Shown here: positions 43,736-52,459 of the stretch, piece by piece
Position numbering within the stretch: the stretch's first letter is position 1
Layout: each line of letters begins with the position of its first letter
Assembly: GCA_942491885.1 (NCBI GenBank)
Contig: CALOCQ010000002.1
Coordinates: forward strand, 1,364,001 to 1,428,000
Direction: 5' to 3'
Origin: CALBPI01 sp942491885
GTDB lineage: Bacteria; Pseudomonadota; Gammaproteobacteria; Steroidobacterales; Woeseiaceae
DNA: 64,000 nucleotides
Program-made: the position numbers and the translations under genes
Notes under the pieces: model-generated
Seen by the model: only the letters and a program-made list of their open reading frames with translations
What the model was told of the DNA's origin: nothing
The model's database searches: none

Positions 43736-45420
43736 CAGGGTGTGCCTCCGCTGCGCGCCGCGAGCACCCGCTCGCCGCTGTCGCTTAAGCGTGGAATATC
43801 GTCGAGTCCGAGGTCAGTGTTGATCATCATCTGGGTTTTTTGCCCGACCAGACCATCGACCGTTAATCGTCTGGCCTGTTGATAATTACGCACCTGAATT
43901 TCGAGGTTCTCATCAAACCGGGTGGAGTCGGCGGGTGGGATATCGCGCCCAAGAATGGCGGTAAGACTCTGGCGTAGCCAAAGAATGCCCTCGCTATTCA
44001 TGCCGGGTACAAAACTCACCGATTGATTGTTTGGCGGTCGCCATAGCAGCAAATATTCACCGAACCAGAAGCGGTCCAAATCACTGCGCGGTAGCAGCAA
44101 CTCGCCGTCCGGAATCTTCAGCAGGACATCACCACCGTCATGCGCGCTCAGCAAGACCTGGTGTGATTCGCCGGCAAGATCACGCAGCGTGATGATGGCC
44201 GGGCGATCCAGCAGCAACAGCTCTGCCAGAGAGGCGCGGTCGGCGATGCAGCGCAGTGCGTTCGCTGACGCCTGTTCGCAAGCGGGGCCCGCCTCAGGGT
44301 CGAAATCGAGGCGCCAGGTCTCAAACAGTGTGCTAAATGCGTCGTTTGTGCCCGTGCGATCGCGGTGTTGCCCGAGCCACTCGTCGAGGTCCGGCAAAGC
44401 CGGCGTTGCTTCTTGCATCGTTGCCGCGAGCGGTTCGACCGGCGCTGCGACGCGCTCGATCTGTGTGGTCACCGGCGCAGTTACTGCTACAGCTTGTTGC
44501 GGCTGCACGCGATCGCGCAGAAACGCAGTTGCAGTAACCGCCAGGATAGCGATGGTCGCCAGTACGGCAGCGATCTGGGGCCAGCGCCGCGTCGGTTTGC
44601 TCGCGGTAGGTTCACTGCCAAATACTTCCGCGGCGGCGGCATCGACTAACCTGCGATCGACCTCGCGCTGCTCACGGCTCCACGCGCCAAGCAAGGCGCG
44701 ATCGGCGATCAGATTCATCAGGCGCGGAATACCCTGCGCGAGTTGATGGATACGTTTCTTTGCTGGTGGCAGCAGGATCGGTTGCAGCGCACCGGCGATC
44801 GACAGCCGATGATCGAGATATTGCGTTGCCTCGCCCAGTGACAAGGGCAGCAGGTGGTAGCGCGCCGTGACGCGCTGCGCGAGCTGGCGCAGATCGCTTC
44901 TGGCTAACAACTCACGCAGCTCCGGCTGACCGATCAATACGATCTGCAGCAATTTATGCCGCGCGGTTTCGAGATTGGTTAGCAGCCGGATTTGTTCGAG
45001 CACCTCTGCCGACAGATTCTGCGCCTCGTCGACCACGGCGATGGTGCGCCGCCCGCGACTGTGAGCATCAAGCAGGTAGGTATTCAAAGACTCGGTCAAC
45101 GCCCGGCAGCTGTCCGCCTCGTCCGGAAGCGGGACATCGAGTTCCTTGAGGATGACGGTAAGGAACTCCGCCGCGGTCAATTGCGGGTTCAGCACCAGAG
45201 CGACATCAGCCTCGGCGGGCATGCGCTGCAACAGGCTGCGCACCAGCGTTGTCTTGCCGGTGCCGACCTCGCCGGTCAGCACGATGAAGCCGTCGCTCTC
45301 GGTCACACCGTAAATCAGGTGCGCGAGCGCCTCCGCATGCCGCTCACTCATGTAGAGATAGCGCGGATCCGGCGTAATCGTGAACGGGCGTTCGTGCAGT
45401 CCAAAGAATTCGAGATACAT
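43735..45420 (-). CDS. gspA: type II secretion ATPase GspA/ExeA
   Basis: A 561-residue protein. The cytoplasmic AAA ATPase spans about 1-270 (YLEFFGLHERPFTITPDPRY, Walker A TGEVGTGKTTL, Walker B IAVVDEAQNLS). A membrane helix follows near 285. The periplasmic part ends in a peptidoglycan-binding domain (VRNYQQARRLTVDGLVGQKT, about 500-545). GspA and GspB together assist secretin assembly. The remaining gsp genes are not in this window. Confidence 0.92.
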   Translation of the reverse strand: MYLEFFGLHERPFTITPDPRYLYMSERHAEALAHLIYGVTESDGFIVLTGEVGTGKTTLVRSLLQRMPAEADVALVLNPQLTAAEFLTVILKELDVPLPDEADSCRALTESLNTYLLDAHSRGRRTIAVVDEAQNLSAEVLEQIRLLTNLETARHKLLQIVLIGQPELRELLARSDLRQLAQRVTARYHLLPLSLGEATQYLDHRLSIAGALQPILLPPAKKRIHQLAQGIPRLMNLIADRALLGAWSREQREVDRRLVDAAAAEVFGSEPTASKPTRRWPQIAAVLATIAILAVTATAFLRDRVQPQQAVAVTAPVTTQIERVAAPVEPLAATMQEATPALPDLDEWLGQHRDRTGTNDAFSTLFETWRLDFDPEAGPACEQASANALRCIADRASLAELLLLDRPAIITLRDLAGESHQVLLSAHDGGDVLLKIPDGELLLPRSDLDRFWFGEYLLLWRPPNNQSVSFVPGMNSEGILWLRQSLTAILGRDIPPADSTRFDENLEIQVRNYQQARRLTVDGLVGQKTQMMINTDLGLDDIPRLSDSGERVLAARSGGTP

Positions 45421-45472
45421 AACCTTGCCAGTTTACTCCGCGCAGCCTGTGCTGAGAAATCGCTGTTTGCGA

Positions 45473-46654
45473 CTAATCGTCGCGGCTCAGTGTGCGCGCC
45501 GACTGCAGCGCATTCGAGCCAAGCTCGCTGAAGCGCTCGCGAACAGCATCAACAGTGCGATCCACGCGGCTGCTGTCGAGCTTCGGCTGCTCGGTAAACA
45601 GGTCGAGTTGCCGGTCTGCCACGAGCCGGCTGCCGCCCACACCCAGCAACCGCACCCGCTTTCCGGGGTGCTCGACGAGCCAGTCGTCGAGCAGCTGTAC
45701 CGCTTCACGATACAGCAGGTCGGTGCTGTTGCTGGCAGGTTGCAGTCTGCTCTGGCGGGTAAAGGTCGCAAAGTCACTTTGCCTGACCTTAAGTTGTATG
45801 ACACCGGCAAGGCGCTGTTTGTTGCGTAATCGTGTTGCGGTTCGGTCGGCAAGACCACGCAGTATCCGGTGCAGGTCGTCGCGTTCGTGCAGATCCTGAT
45901 CAAAGGTCGTCTCCGCGCTGATCGATTTCTCGTCGCGCGCCGAGATCACCGGCCGGGTGTCGATGCCGTGGGCACGCTCACGCATGCGTGCCGCATAGCG
46001 CCCGAACAGCCGCGATAACTGCGCGTCTGTCGCGCGCTGCAGATCCGCGATTGTCTCGATACCCGCACGTTTCAGCTGCTGTTGTTTAACGCGGCCAACC
46101 CCGGGCAGCACTTTGACCGGCAGAGGCGCCAGCGTTGCGGCTTCAGTGCCGCTGACGACGATGGTCAGCCCGTCCGGCTTGTCGAGGTCCGAGGCGATCT
46201 TGGCTACCAGCTTGTTGGTCGCCACACCCACCGACGCATTTAACCGCGTCGCTTCCAGAATGCGCGTCTTGATCAGGCGCCCAATGGCTACAGGCTCGCC
46301 GAACAGCTCCAGGCTTTGGCTGACGTCGAGGAAGGCCTCATCAAGCGATAACCCTTCAACCTCGGGCGTTATGCTGCGAAAAATCTCAAACACCTGATTC
46401 GACACGCTCTTGTAGTGGTCCAGGCGTGGCTTTATGCACACCGCATGCGGGCAACGCGCGAGTGCCTCGCGGACCGGCATCGCCGAGTGGATACCGAACC
46501 CGCGTGCCTCATAGCTTGCGGCAGCGACAACGCCGCGTTGGCTGCGCCCGCCCACCAGTACGGGCTGACCCTTCAGCGATGGATTATCACGCTGCTCGAC
46601 AGACGCGTAGAACGCATCCATATCGACATGCAGGATCGCTCTGGGTGCGCTCAT
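45473..46654 (-). CDS. dinB: DNA polymerase IV
   Basis: A 393-residue Y-family translesion polymerase: HVDMDAFYASVEQRD and LSLDEAFLDVS carry the catalytic acids, LPGVGRVKQQQL is the helix-hairpin-helix, and the little-finger domain follows. The length is normal, though the C-terminus lacks an obvious clamp-binding motif. The gene follows ispA by 4 bp. Confidence 0.93.
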   Translation of the reverse strand: MSAPRAILHVDMDAFYASVEQRDNPSLKGQPVLVGGRSQRGVVAAASYEARGFGIHSAMPVREALARCPHAVCIKPRLDHYKSVSNQVFEIFRSITPEVEGLSLDEAFLDVSQSLELFGEPVAIGRLIKTRILEATRLNASVGVATNKLVAKIASDLDKPDGLTIVVSGTEAATLAPLPVKVLPGVGRVKQQQLKRAGIETIADLQRATDAQLSRLFGRYAARMRERAHGIDTRPVISARDEKSISAETTFDQDLHERDDLHRILRGLADRTATRLRNKQRLAGVIQLKVRQSDFATFTRQSRLQPASNSTDLLYREAVQLLDDWLVEHPGKRVRLLGVGGSRLVADRQLDLFTEQPKLDSSRVDRTVDAVRERFSELGSNALQSARTLSRDD

Positions 46655-46658
46655 AGGG

Positions 46659-47549
46659 TCACGCGTCGCGCCGCACGATCAGGTTGGCAAGGACTTCCAG
46701 CGGCTCACTGGCATCGCCAAAGCAGCTGAGATTTTCGATCCCTTGCGTATACAGCGCATCGCATTCGCGTTTCGCGGCGTCGAGCCCGAACAGGGCCGGC
46801 CAGGTGGCCTTGTCATGCGCCACGTCGGAGCCGGCGGGCTTGCCAATTGTTTCCGTCTCGCCCTCAATATCGAGGATATCGTCGCGAATCTGGAACGCGA
46901 GCCCGATACATTGCGCGAATTGCTGCAGTGCGAGCCGGTGCTCATGGCTGAGCGTCGGCGACAGCGCGGCGGCCATATCAATCGAGGCGACGATCAATGC
47001 GCCCGTCTTCTGTTCAAACATTTGCTTGAGCAGCGCGCCGCTGATGGCATGTCCTTCCGACTCGATATCGATCGACTGACCGCCGGTCATTCCGAGCGAT
47101 CCGCAGGCGCGCGCGAGAATGCTGACCATTGCGAGTTGCGCCGGCGCCTGGCCGGGCTGGCCCGGGCTGCTGGCGAGCACTTCGAACGCCAGCGGTTGCA
47201 GCGCATCGGCTGCAAGAATAGCGGTTGCCTCGTCAAATTGGCGATGCACCGTAGGCAGCCCGCGTCGCAGATCGTCATCGTCCATCGCCGGTAAATCGTC
47301 GTGGATCAGCGAGAACGCATGAATCAACTCGACGGCGACGGCCGGCCCGTCCAGCAGGCCCGGGTCGAGGCCCAGCGTCTCGCCGGTCGCGTACACCAGC
47401 AACGGACGTATGCGCTTGCCGCCGTTCAGCGTGGCGTAGCGCATCGCCTCATGCAGCCTTACAGGGACCACATCTGCGGCGGGCAGTCTGGATGCAAGCA
47501 CACGATCGATGCGAGCGATATAATCCGGGATTGCCAATTCGAACGACAT
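46659..47549 (-). CDS. ispA: farnesyl/geranyl diphosphate synthase (IspA type)
   Basis: A 296-residue short-chain polyprenyl synthase. The first aspartate-rich motif is DDLPAMDDDDLRRG and the second DDILDIEG; GGKRIRPLLVYATGE lies upstream of the first. It condenses IPP with DMAPP and GPP. In many gammaproteobacteria this gene sits with dxs; here it is divergent from mvaD with 52 bp between, so IPP made by the mevalonate genes is used next door. Confidence 0.93.
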   Translation of the reverse strand: MSFELAIPDYIARIDRVLASRLPAADVVPVRLHEAMRYATLNGGKRIRPLLVYATGETLGLDPGLLDGPAVAVELIHAFSLIHDDLPAMDDDDLRRGLPTVHRQFDEATAILAADALQPLAFEVLASSPGQPGQAPAQLAMVSILARACGSLGMTGGQSIDIESEGHAISGALLKQMFEQKTGALIVASIDMAAALSPTLSHEHRLALQQFAQCIGLAFQIRDDILDIEGETETIGKPAGSDVAHDKATWPALFGLDAAKRECDALYTQGIENLSCFGDASEPLEVLANLIVRRDA

Positions 47550-47601
47550 ACGCGAGTTCCGTTACTGTAGTAGCGGGTATTTTGCGCGCACGGAAAATCT
47601 T

Positions 47602-48591
47602 TTGACAGCCTCCGACACCAAAAACCAGCCAGCCCGGGCAATTGCGCGGCCAAATATTGCGCTTATCAAGTATTGGGGCAAGGCTGACGCGCGGCGCAAT
47701 ATTCCCGCCGTAGGTTCGTTGTCGATCACCCTCGACGAGCTTGCCACGACTACGACCGTTGCCGAGTCGGGGCAGGATGTGTTCCTGTTGAATGGCGAGG
47801 CAGAGACGGCGATGGCGACGCGATGCTTCGCGTTTATCGATCGATTCTGGTCCGGTGATCGTCCGCGGCTTAGTGTCAGCTCGGATAACAATTTTCCAAC
47901 TGCCGCGGGGCTCGCTTCTTCCGCGTCCGGGTTCGCGGCTTTAACGGTCGCGTTGGACGCTTTCTTCGCCAGCGGGCTACCGACAGAGCGCCTGGCGCAG
48001 ATTGCCGGTGCAGGCTCCGGCTCGGCGGCGCGCTCTTTGTATGGCGGTTTCGTCCGGCTGGATGCGCCGACACAGGCGGACGATGACATCAGTTTACGCC
48101 CCGTAGCGGTGCCGGCGGACTTTCCGCTCGCTGTCGTCATCGCGATCACCAGCGAGCAGCGCAAGAAAGTCGGCTCGACTGAGGCCATGCAGCGCACCGC
48201 ACAAACATCGCCTTATTATTCGCAGTGGGTCGCCGGGCAGGATGCCGACCTTGATGCGGCGGAGGCTGCTGTGGTCGCGCGCGACTTTGAGCGCCTGGCG
48301 GAGCTTAGCGAGTGGAGCTGTCTCAAGATGCATGCGGTGATGCAGGCGGCGCGTCCGGGGCTGATCTATTGGAATGCTGCAACGATGGCCTGCATGCAAA
48401 GGATCCGCGAACTGCGTGAAGAGGGTTGTCGGGTGTTCTTCACGATCGACGCCGGGCCGCAGGTAAAGGCCGTTTGTTCTCCGGGCGACGCTGAACGCGT
48501 ATCCCATGAGCTCGCGGCGCTCGAGGGTGTCAGACGTGTGTTGCGCACCGGGCTGGGCGCGGGCGCAAGTCGGGTGGCCATAGAGCGGTGA
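47602..48591 (+). CDS. mvaD: diphosphomevalonate decarboxylase
   Basis: A 329-residue GHMP-kinase-fold enzyme making IPP from mevalonate diphosphate, ATP-dependent. The signature ALIKYWGK keeps both lysines, NNFPTAAGLASSASGFAAL is the phosphate loop, GSGSAARSLYGGFV holds the catalytic Arg and TIDAGPQ the catalytic Asp. Retention of these argues for true MDD rather than the archaeal monophosphate decarboxylase. The start is a TTG with weak GGAA upstream. It shares a GTGA junction with the next gene. Confidence 0.93.
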   Translation: MTASDTKNQPARAIARPNIALIKYWGKADARRNIPAVGSLSITLDELATTTTVAESGQDVFLLNGEAETAMATRCFAFIDRFWSGDRPRLSVSSDNNFPTAAGLASSASGFAALTVALDAFFASGLPTERLAQIAGAGSGSAARSLYGGFVRLDAPTQADDDISLRPVAVPADFPLAVVIAITSEQRKKVGSTEAMQRTAQTSPYYSQWVAGQDADLDAAEAAVVARDFERLAELSEWSCLKMHAVMQAARPGLIYWNAATMACMQRIRELREEGCRVFFTIDAGPQVKAVCSPGDAERVSHELAALEGVRRVLRTGLGAGASRVAIER

Positions 48592-49613
48592 GTGCCGTGG
48601 CCAACATCACTGTGCGTATACCGGGCAAGCTCATGCTCGCCGGCGAATACGCTGTGCTGATGCGCGCACCGGCATTGTTGGCATGTGTGGATCGTTTCGT
48701 TACAGCCAAGGCCACGCGTCAGGACGAAACCTCCAGCATCACAGTAACCGGGTTCGGTAATGCCACGGCCGGTTTTACGGTGCAGCGCAAGCGTCTGCGC
48801 TGGGACGAAGGTGTCGATACCGCCAGGCTCGCGCTCGTCAGCGCGCTGCTTGAGCAATTTCCGCCATCTGTGCCGATCAGTATCGAGCTCGACTCGTCGG
48901 CTTTCTATGATGGCGAGCGCAAGCTCGGGCTGGGCTCCAGCGCGTCTGTCGCAGTCGCTCTCGGTATCGCGCTGGCACACTTCAGCGGCCACGAGCGGGT
49001 GCTCGAGGGCATAGCCGAGGCCCACAAGCGCTTCCAGAAAGGCAAAGGTAGCGGCGCGGACGTGCATGCTGTCGCGCGGGGCGGGGTGGTGATCTTTCGC
49101 CATGACCTGAAGCGCTCCAGCGCCAACGCGAGCCACTGGCCGCAAGGCCTGCTGGCGCAGCCGGTCCGCTGCCAGCACTCCGCCGATACCACAGATCGCA
49201 TCGGTCGATTCACCAGCTGGCTGACGTCGGATCCGGCGGCACGCGAGATGCTCGAGTCGGCTGTTGTTAGTGCGGAGCAAGTGGCCAATAGCTGGCGAAG
49301 CGGCACGCCAGCAGTGATAATTGACGCAATGAACGACTATGCGGACCGAATGTACCAGCTCGATGAAGCGGCTCAGCTGGGTTATCTGGCCGGCGGCCAT
49401 CGCCAGCTACTGCGCCTTGCCGGTGAGGCAGGCGTGTTCTACAAGCCTTGCGGTGCGGGCGGCGGTGATTATGGAATTGCCTTGACGACCGACAACGACG
49501 CTCTGCTGGAATTCCGCGAGCAGGCCAATAACGCCGGATATGTCGCGGAGCCGATGAGTCTGCAAGACAACCGCCCCTCTATTGTGATTGAACCGACCGG
49601 GATACAAACGTGA
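48588..49613 (+). CDS. mvaK2: phosphomevalonate kinase
   Basis: A 341-residue GHMP kinase. GKLMLAGEYAVL at the N-terminus and GLGSSASVAVALG are the substrate/ATP motifs; GKGSGADVHAVARGGVVIF is the phosphomevalonate-kinase form of motif 2; CGAGGGDYG is motif 3. It makes mevalonate diphosphate, the substrate of the gene before it. Both ends are GTGA overlaps, so the three-gene unit is tightly coupled. Confidence 0.88.
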   Translation: MSAVANITVRIPGKLMLAGEYAVLMRAPALLACVDRFVTAKATRQDETSSITVTGFGNATAGFTVQRKRLRWDEGVDTARLALVSALLEQFPPSVPISIELDSSAFYDGERKLGLGSSASVAVALGIALAHFSGHERVLEGIAEAHKRFQKGKGSGADVHAVARGGVVIFRHDLKRSSANASHWPQGLLAQPVRCQHSADTTDRIGRFTSWLTSDPAAREMLESAVVSAEQVANSWRSGTPAVIIDAMNDYADRMYQLDEAAQLGYLAGGHRQLLRLAGEAGVFYKPCGAGGGDYGIALTTDNDALLEFREQANNAGYVAEPMSLQDNRPSIVIEPTGIQT

Positions 49614-52429
49614 CTTCAGTTTTTTCCGGGTTCTACCGGTTGGCGATCAGCGACCGCCTGTCGGCGTTGCACGAAGCAGGCGTTATCACGACTCAGGATT
49701 ACGCCGCGCTGAGCAGCGGCGACATAACACTCGACCGGCACGTCGCCGAGCATTTGATTGAGAATGTTATCGGCGTTGCCGGGCTGCCGTTCGCCGTCGC
49801 GCTGAATTTTCGTATCAATGGCGAAGAGCGGCTGGTGCCGATGGTTGTCGAGGAGCCGTCGATTGTAGCCGCGTTGTCGTCGTCGGCGAAGATCGCACGC
49901 GCTGTCGGTGGCTTTGAAGTCGACAGCGACCCGGCGCTGATGATTGGCCAGATCCAGCTGCTGGACTGTGCCGATGCAGATGCGGCTATGCAGGCGCTGG
50001 CGGCCGGGGAGCAGCGGATTCTGGACGCGGCGAATGCCGTACACCCCAACCTGACCAAGCGTGGTGGTGGGGTGCGTGCGATGGAGCATTTCAGTTACGA
50101 ACGCGCAAACGGCGGGAACATGGTGATTGTTCACTTGCTGATCGACACCTGTGACGCAATGGGCGCTAATCTCATCAACACAATTTGCGAGCAGGTTGCG
50201 CCGCTGGTTGCCAGCATCGCAGGCGGGCGACCGCACTTGCGTATCTTGTCCAACCTTGCCGACAAGGCCTTGGTGCGTGCGCGGATGCGCATCCCGTTGG
50301 CACAATTGTCGGACGACCCCGAGCGCGCGGTACGGATCCGGGACGGCATCGTTGTCGCAAACGAATTCGCAGAGTTGGATGTGCATCGCGCAACGACACA
50401 TAACAAAGGCGTGATGAACGGTATCGATGCGGTTGTGGTCGCAACCGGCAACGACTGGCGCGCCGCCGAGGCGAGTGCGCACGCGTGGGCTGCGCGCAGC
50501 GGTCGCTACCGTTCGCTGACACGATGGACGGTGAACGACCAGGGTGACTTGTGTGGCGAGCTGGAGATTCCGATCAAGCTCGGCATTGTTGGCGGATCGG
50601 TCAGGCTCAATCCCGTCGCCAGGCTCAGTTTGCGTCTGGCCGGCGTCGAGCGTGCCCGCCAGCTCGACGAAATCGCCTGCGCGGTGGGTCTGGCGCAGAA
50701 TTTCTCGGCACTCAAAGCGCTCGCGACAGACGGCATCCAGCGCGGGCATATGGCGCTGCATGCGCGCAGCGTTGCGGTGCAGGCCGGTGCTAAAGACACA
50801 GAGGTCGACCGCATTGTCGCGTCGATGGTTAAGGAAGGCGTGGTCAAAACCTGGCGCGCGCGCGAGCTGATCGAGGCTTTGCGTTTGAATACGCCGGCCG
50901 GCTTGCCGCGCACGCTTATCGGCGAAGTGAGCAGCGCAGCAAAACTGATCCTCGCTGGCGAGCACGCGGTTGTCTACGGCCGCAGGGCATTGGGCCTGCC
51001 GATGCCTCGCGCATTGCGCGCGGAGGTTTTCAGTAGCAAGGAATTGCTCACCATCAAGGTCGACGACTGGCAGCTTGAGTACGATGCCGGTGACGATGCG
51101 CATCATCGCAGCCCGCTCGGCATGCTGGTCGACACCATCCTGTCGCTGACCAAGGTTGAAATGCCGCGCGGCCATATCGATGTGTCCTGCCAGATTCCGT
51201 TCGCGGCGGGTCTTGGCGGTTCGGCGGCGTTGGCCGTCGTGCTGATTCGTGCGATTGACCTGTTGCTGGGTTTGAAGCTGGACGCGCAGACGGTTAACAA
51301 CATGGCGTTCGATTGCGAGAAGCTGGCGCATGGCACACCGTCCGGGGTCGACAATACGCTGGCGACCTTCGCCACGCCGTTATTGTTTTCGCCAAGCGCC
51401 GAGCAGCGCTGGCGGGATATTCGCATTGCGAGCCCTGTGCAGTTGGTTATCGCATTCAGTGGCATCAAGGGCGTGACCTCCGAGCTCGTTGCGCGCGTGC
51501 GTCAAAGACGCGAGCGCCAGCCACAGGCCTACGACGCGCTGTTCGACCAGATTGACCATCAGGTGGATGCGTGTCTGCAGGCGCTCACGACAGGCGATAC
51601 CCAAATGCTCGGCGATAGCCTGAACCTGTGTCAGGGACTGCTCAACGCGATCGGCGTCAGTCATCCGGTGCTTGAGCAAATGCTGCAGATCGCACGCGAC
51701 GCCGGTGCACTTGGCGCCAAGCTGACAGGCGCCGGCGGCGGCGGTTCAATTGTTGCGGTGTGTAATGGCAATGGCGAGGCGGTTGTCACCGCATTGCGAA
51801 AGGCGAGCTTCGAGGCGCGCGTAATCAGCGTGGATGTCGCCGAGCCGTCAGACCCGGTAGTGTCGTCCGACGCCGAGCAGCTGATTCTGGTCGACGAGCA
51901 GGATAAGCCCGTTGGATATTTGCCGAAGGCGGATTGCCATGATGGCGACGGCGTGCTGCATCGCGCATTCTCGTTGTTCATATTCAATGACCAAGGCGAG
52001 GTTTTGCTGCAGCAGCGTGCCGCGGAAAAACGTCTCTGGGGTGGCTTCTGGTCGAACAGTTGCTGCTCACACCCGCGTAAAGGCGAGGCACTCGACGAGG
52101 CCGTGCATCGCAGACTTGCGCAGGAGCTCGGCTGCAAGGCAGATCTCGATTTCGTCTATAAATTCCGCTACCAGGCGAGCTTCGGTGAGGCCGGTAGCGA
52201 ACATGAGCTGTGCTCGGTATACGTTGGTCGTTGCCTGAGCCCGGTGCGCGCGAACGCCAATGAGGTTGCCGACTGGAAGTTCGTGTCACCTGCAGAGGTC
52301 GACAATATGTTGGCAACAATACCGGAGCAGATTACGCCGTGGTTCCGGATGGAATGGGAGCGTTTGCGCGGTGAGTTTTCCGACCAGTTGTCGGCACTGA
52401 CGGCACGCGCTGAAACGCAAACAGTTTAG
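49610..52429 (+). CDS. trifunctional fusion: HMG-CoA reductase - mevalonate kinase - IPP isomerase
   Basis: A single 939-residue frame. Residues 1-425 are class II HMG-CoA reductase: catalytic Glu82 (VEEPSIV), Lys266 (HNKGVMNG), Asp282 (TGNDWR) and His380 (GHMALHA), each one residue off the Pseudomonas mevalonii numbering, plus DAMGANLIN. Residues 426-745 are mevalonate kinase: KLILAGEHAVVYG, GLGGSAA (534-540, Gly for the first Ser), GTPSGVDNT with Asp581, and GAGGGGS. Residues 746-939 are type 1 IPP isomerase (Nudix): Cys819 in SNSCCSHP and Glu864/Glu866 in EHELC. All three active sites appear intact. No stop or frame change separates them and linkers are minimal. The start is GTG in a GTGA overlap. 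Confidence 0.95.
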   Translation: MTSVFSGFYRLAISDRLSALHEAGVITTQDYAALSSGDITLDRHVAEHLIENVIGVAGLPFAVALNFRINGEERLVPMVVEEPSIVAALSSSAKIARAVGGFEVDSDPALMIGQIQLLDCADADAAMQALAAGEQRILDAANAVHPNLTKRGGGVRAMEHFSYERANGGNMVIVHLLIDTCDAMGANLINTICEQVAPLVASIAGGRPHLRILSNLADKALVRARMRIPLAQLSDDPERAVRIRDGIVVANEFAELDVHRATTHNKGVMNGIDAVVVATGNDWRAAEASAHAWAARSGRYRSLTRWTVNDQGDLCGELEIPIKLGIVGGSVRLNPVARLSLRLAGVERARQLDEIACAVGLAQNFSALKALATDGIQRGHMALHARSVAVQAGAKDTEVDRIVASMVKEGVVKTWRARELIEALRLNTPAGLPRTLIGEVSSAAKLILAGEHAVVYGRRALGLPMPRALRAEVFSSKELLTIKVDDWQLEYDAGDDAHHRSPLGMLVDTILSLTKVEMPRGHIDVSCQIPFAAGLGGSAALAVVLIRAIDLLLGLKLDAQTVNNMAFDCEKLAHGTPSGVDNTLATFATPLLFSPSAEQRWRDIRIASPVQLVIAFSGIKGVTSELVARVRQRRERQPQAYDALFDQIDHQVDACLQALTTGDTQMLGDSLNLCQGLLNAIGVSHPVLEQMLQIARDAGALGAKLTGAGGGGSIVAVCNGNGEAVVTALRKASFEARVISVDVAEPSDPVVSSDAEQLILVDEQDKPVGYLPKADCHDGDGVLHRAFSLFIFNDQGEVLLQQRAAEKRLWGGFWSNSCCSHPRKGEALDEAVHRRLAQELGCKADLDFVYKFRYQASFGEAGSEHELCSVYVGRCLSPVRANANEVADWKFVSPAEVDNMLATIPEQITPWFRMEWERLRGEFSDQLSALTARAETQTV

Positions 52430-52431
52430 TC

Positions 52432-52449
52432 GCCAAGGCCTGCCTTGGC
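52432..52449. other. hairpin between convergent mevalonate genes
   Basis: A perfect 8-bp stem (GCCAAGGC / GCCTTGGC) with a two-base loop directly follows the stop of the fusion gene, before the convergent HMG-CoA synthase end. There is no T tract, so it could be an mRNA 3'-end stabiliser or a weak terminator. Confidence 0.5.
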
Positions 52450-52459
52450 CGGCGGTCGC

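Noticed and set aside
49616..51331. A 571-codon open frame antisense to the trifunctional mevalonate gene
   Set aside because: Its translation is rich in Arg, His and Gln with no recognisable domain, while the opposite strand has three complete enzyme domains. GC-rich third positions produce such shadows.
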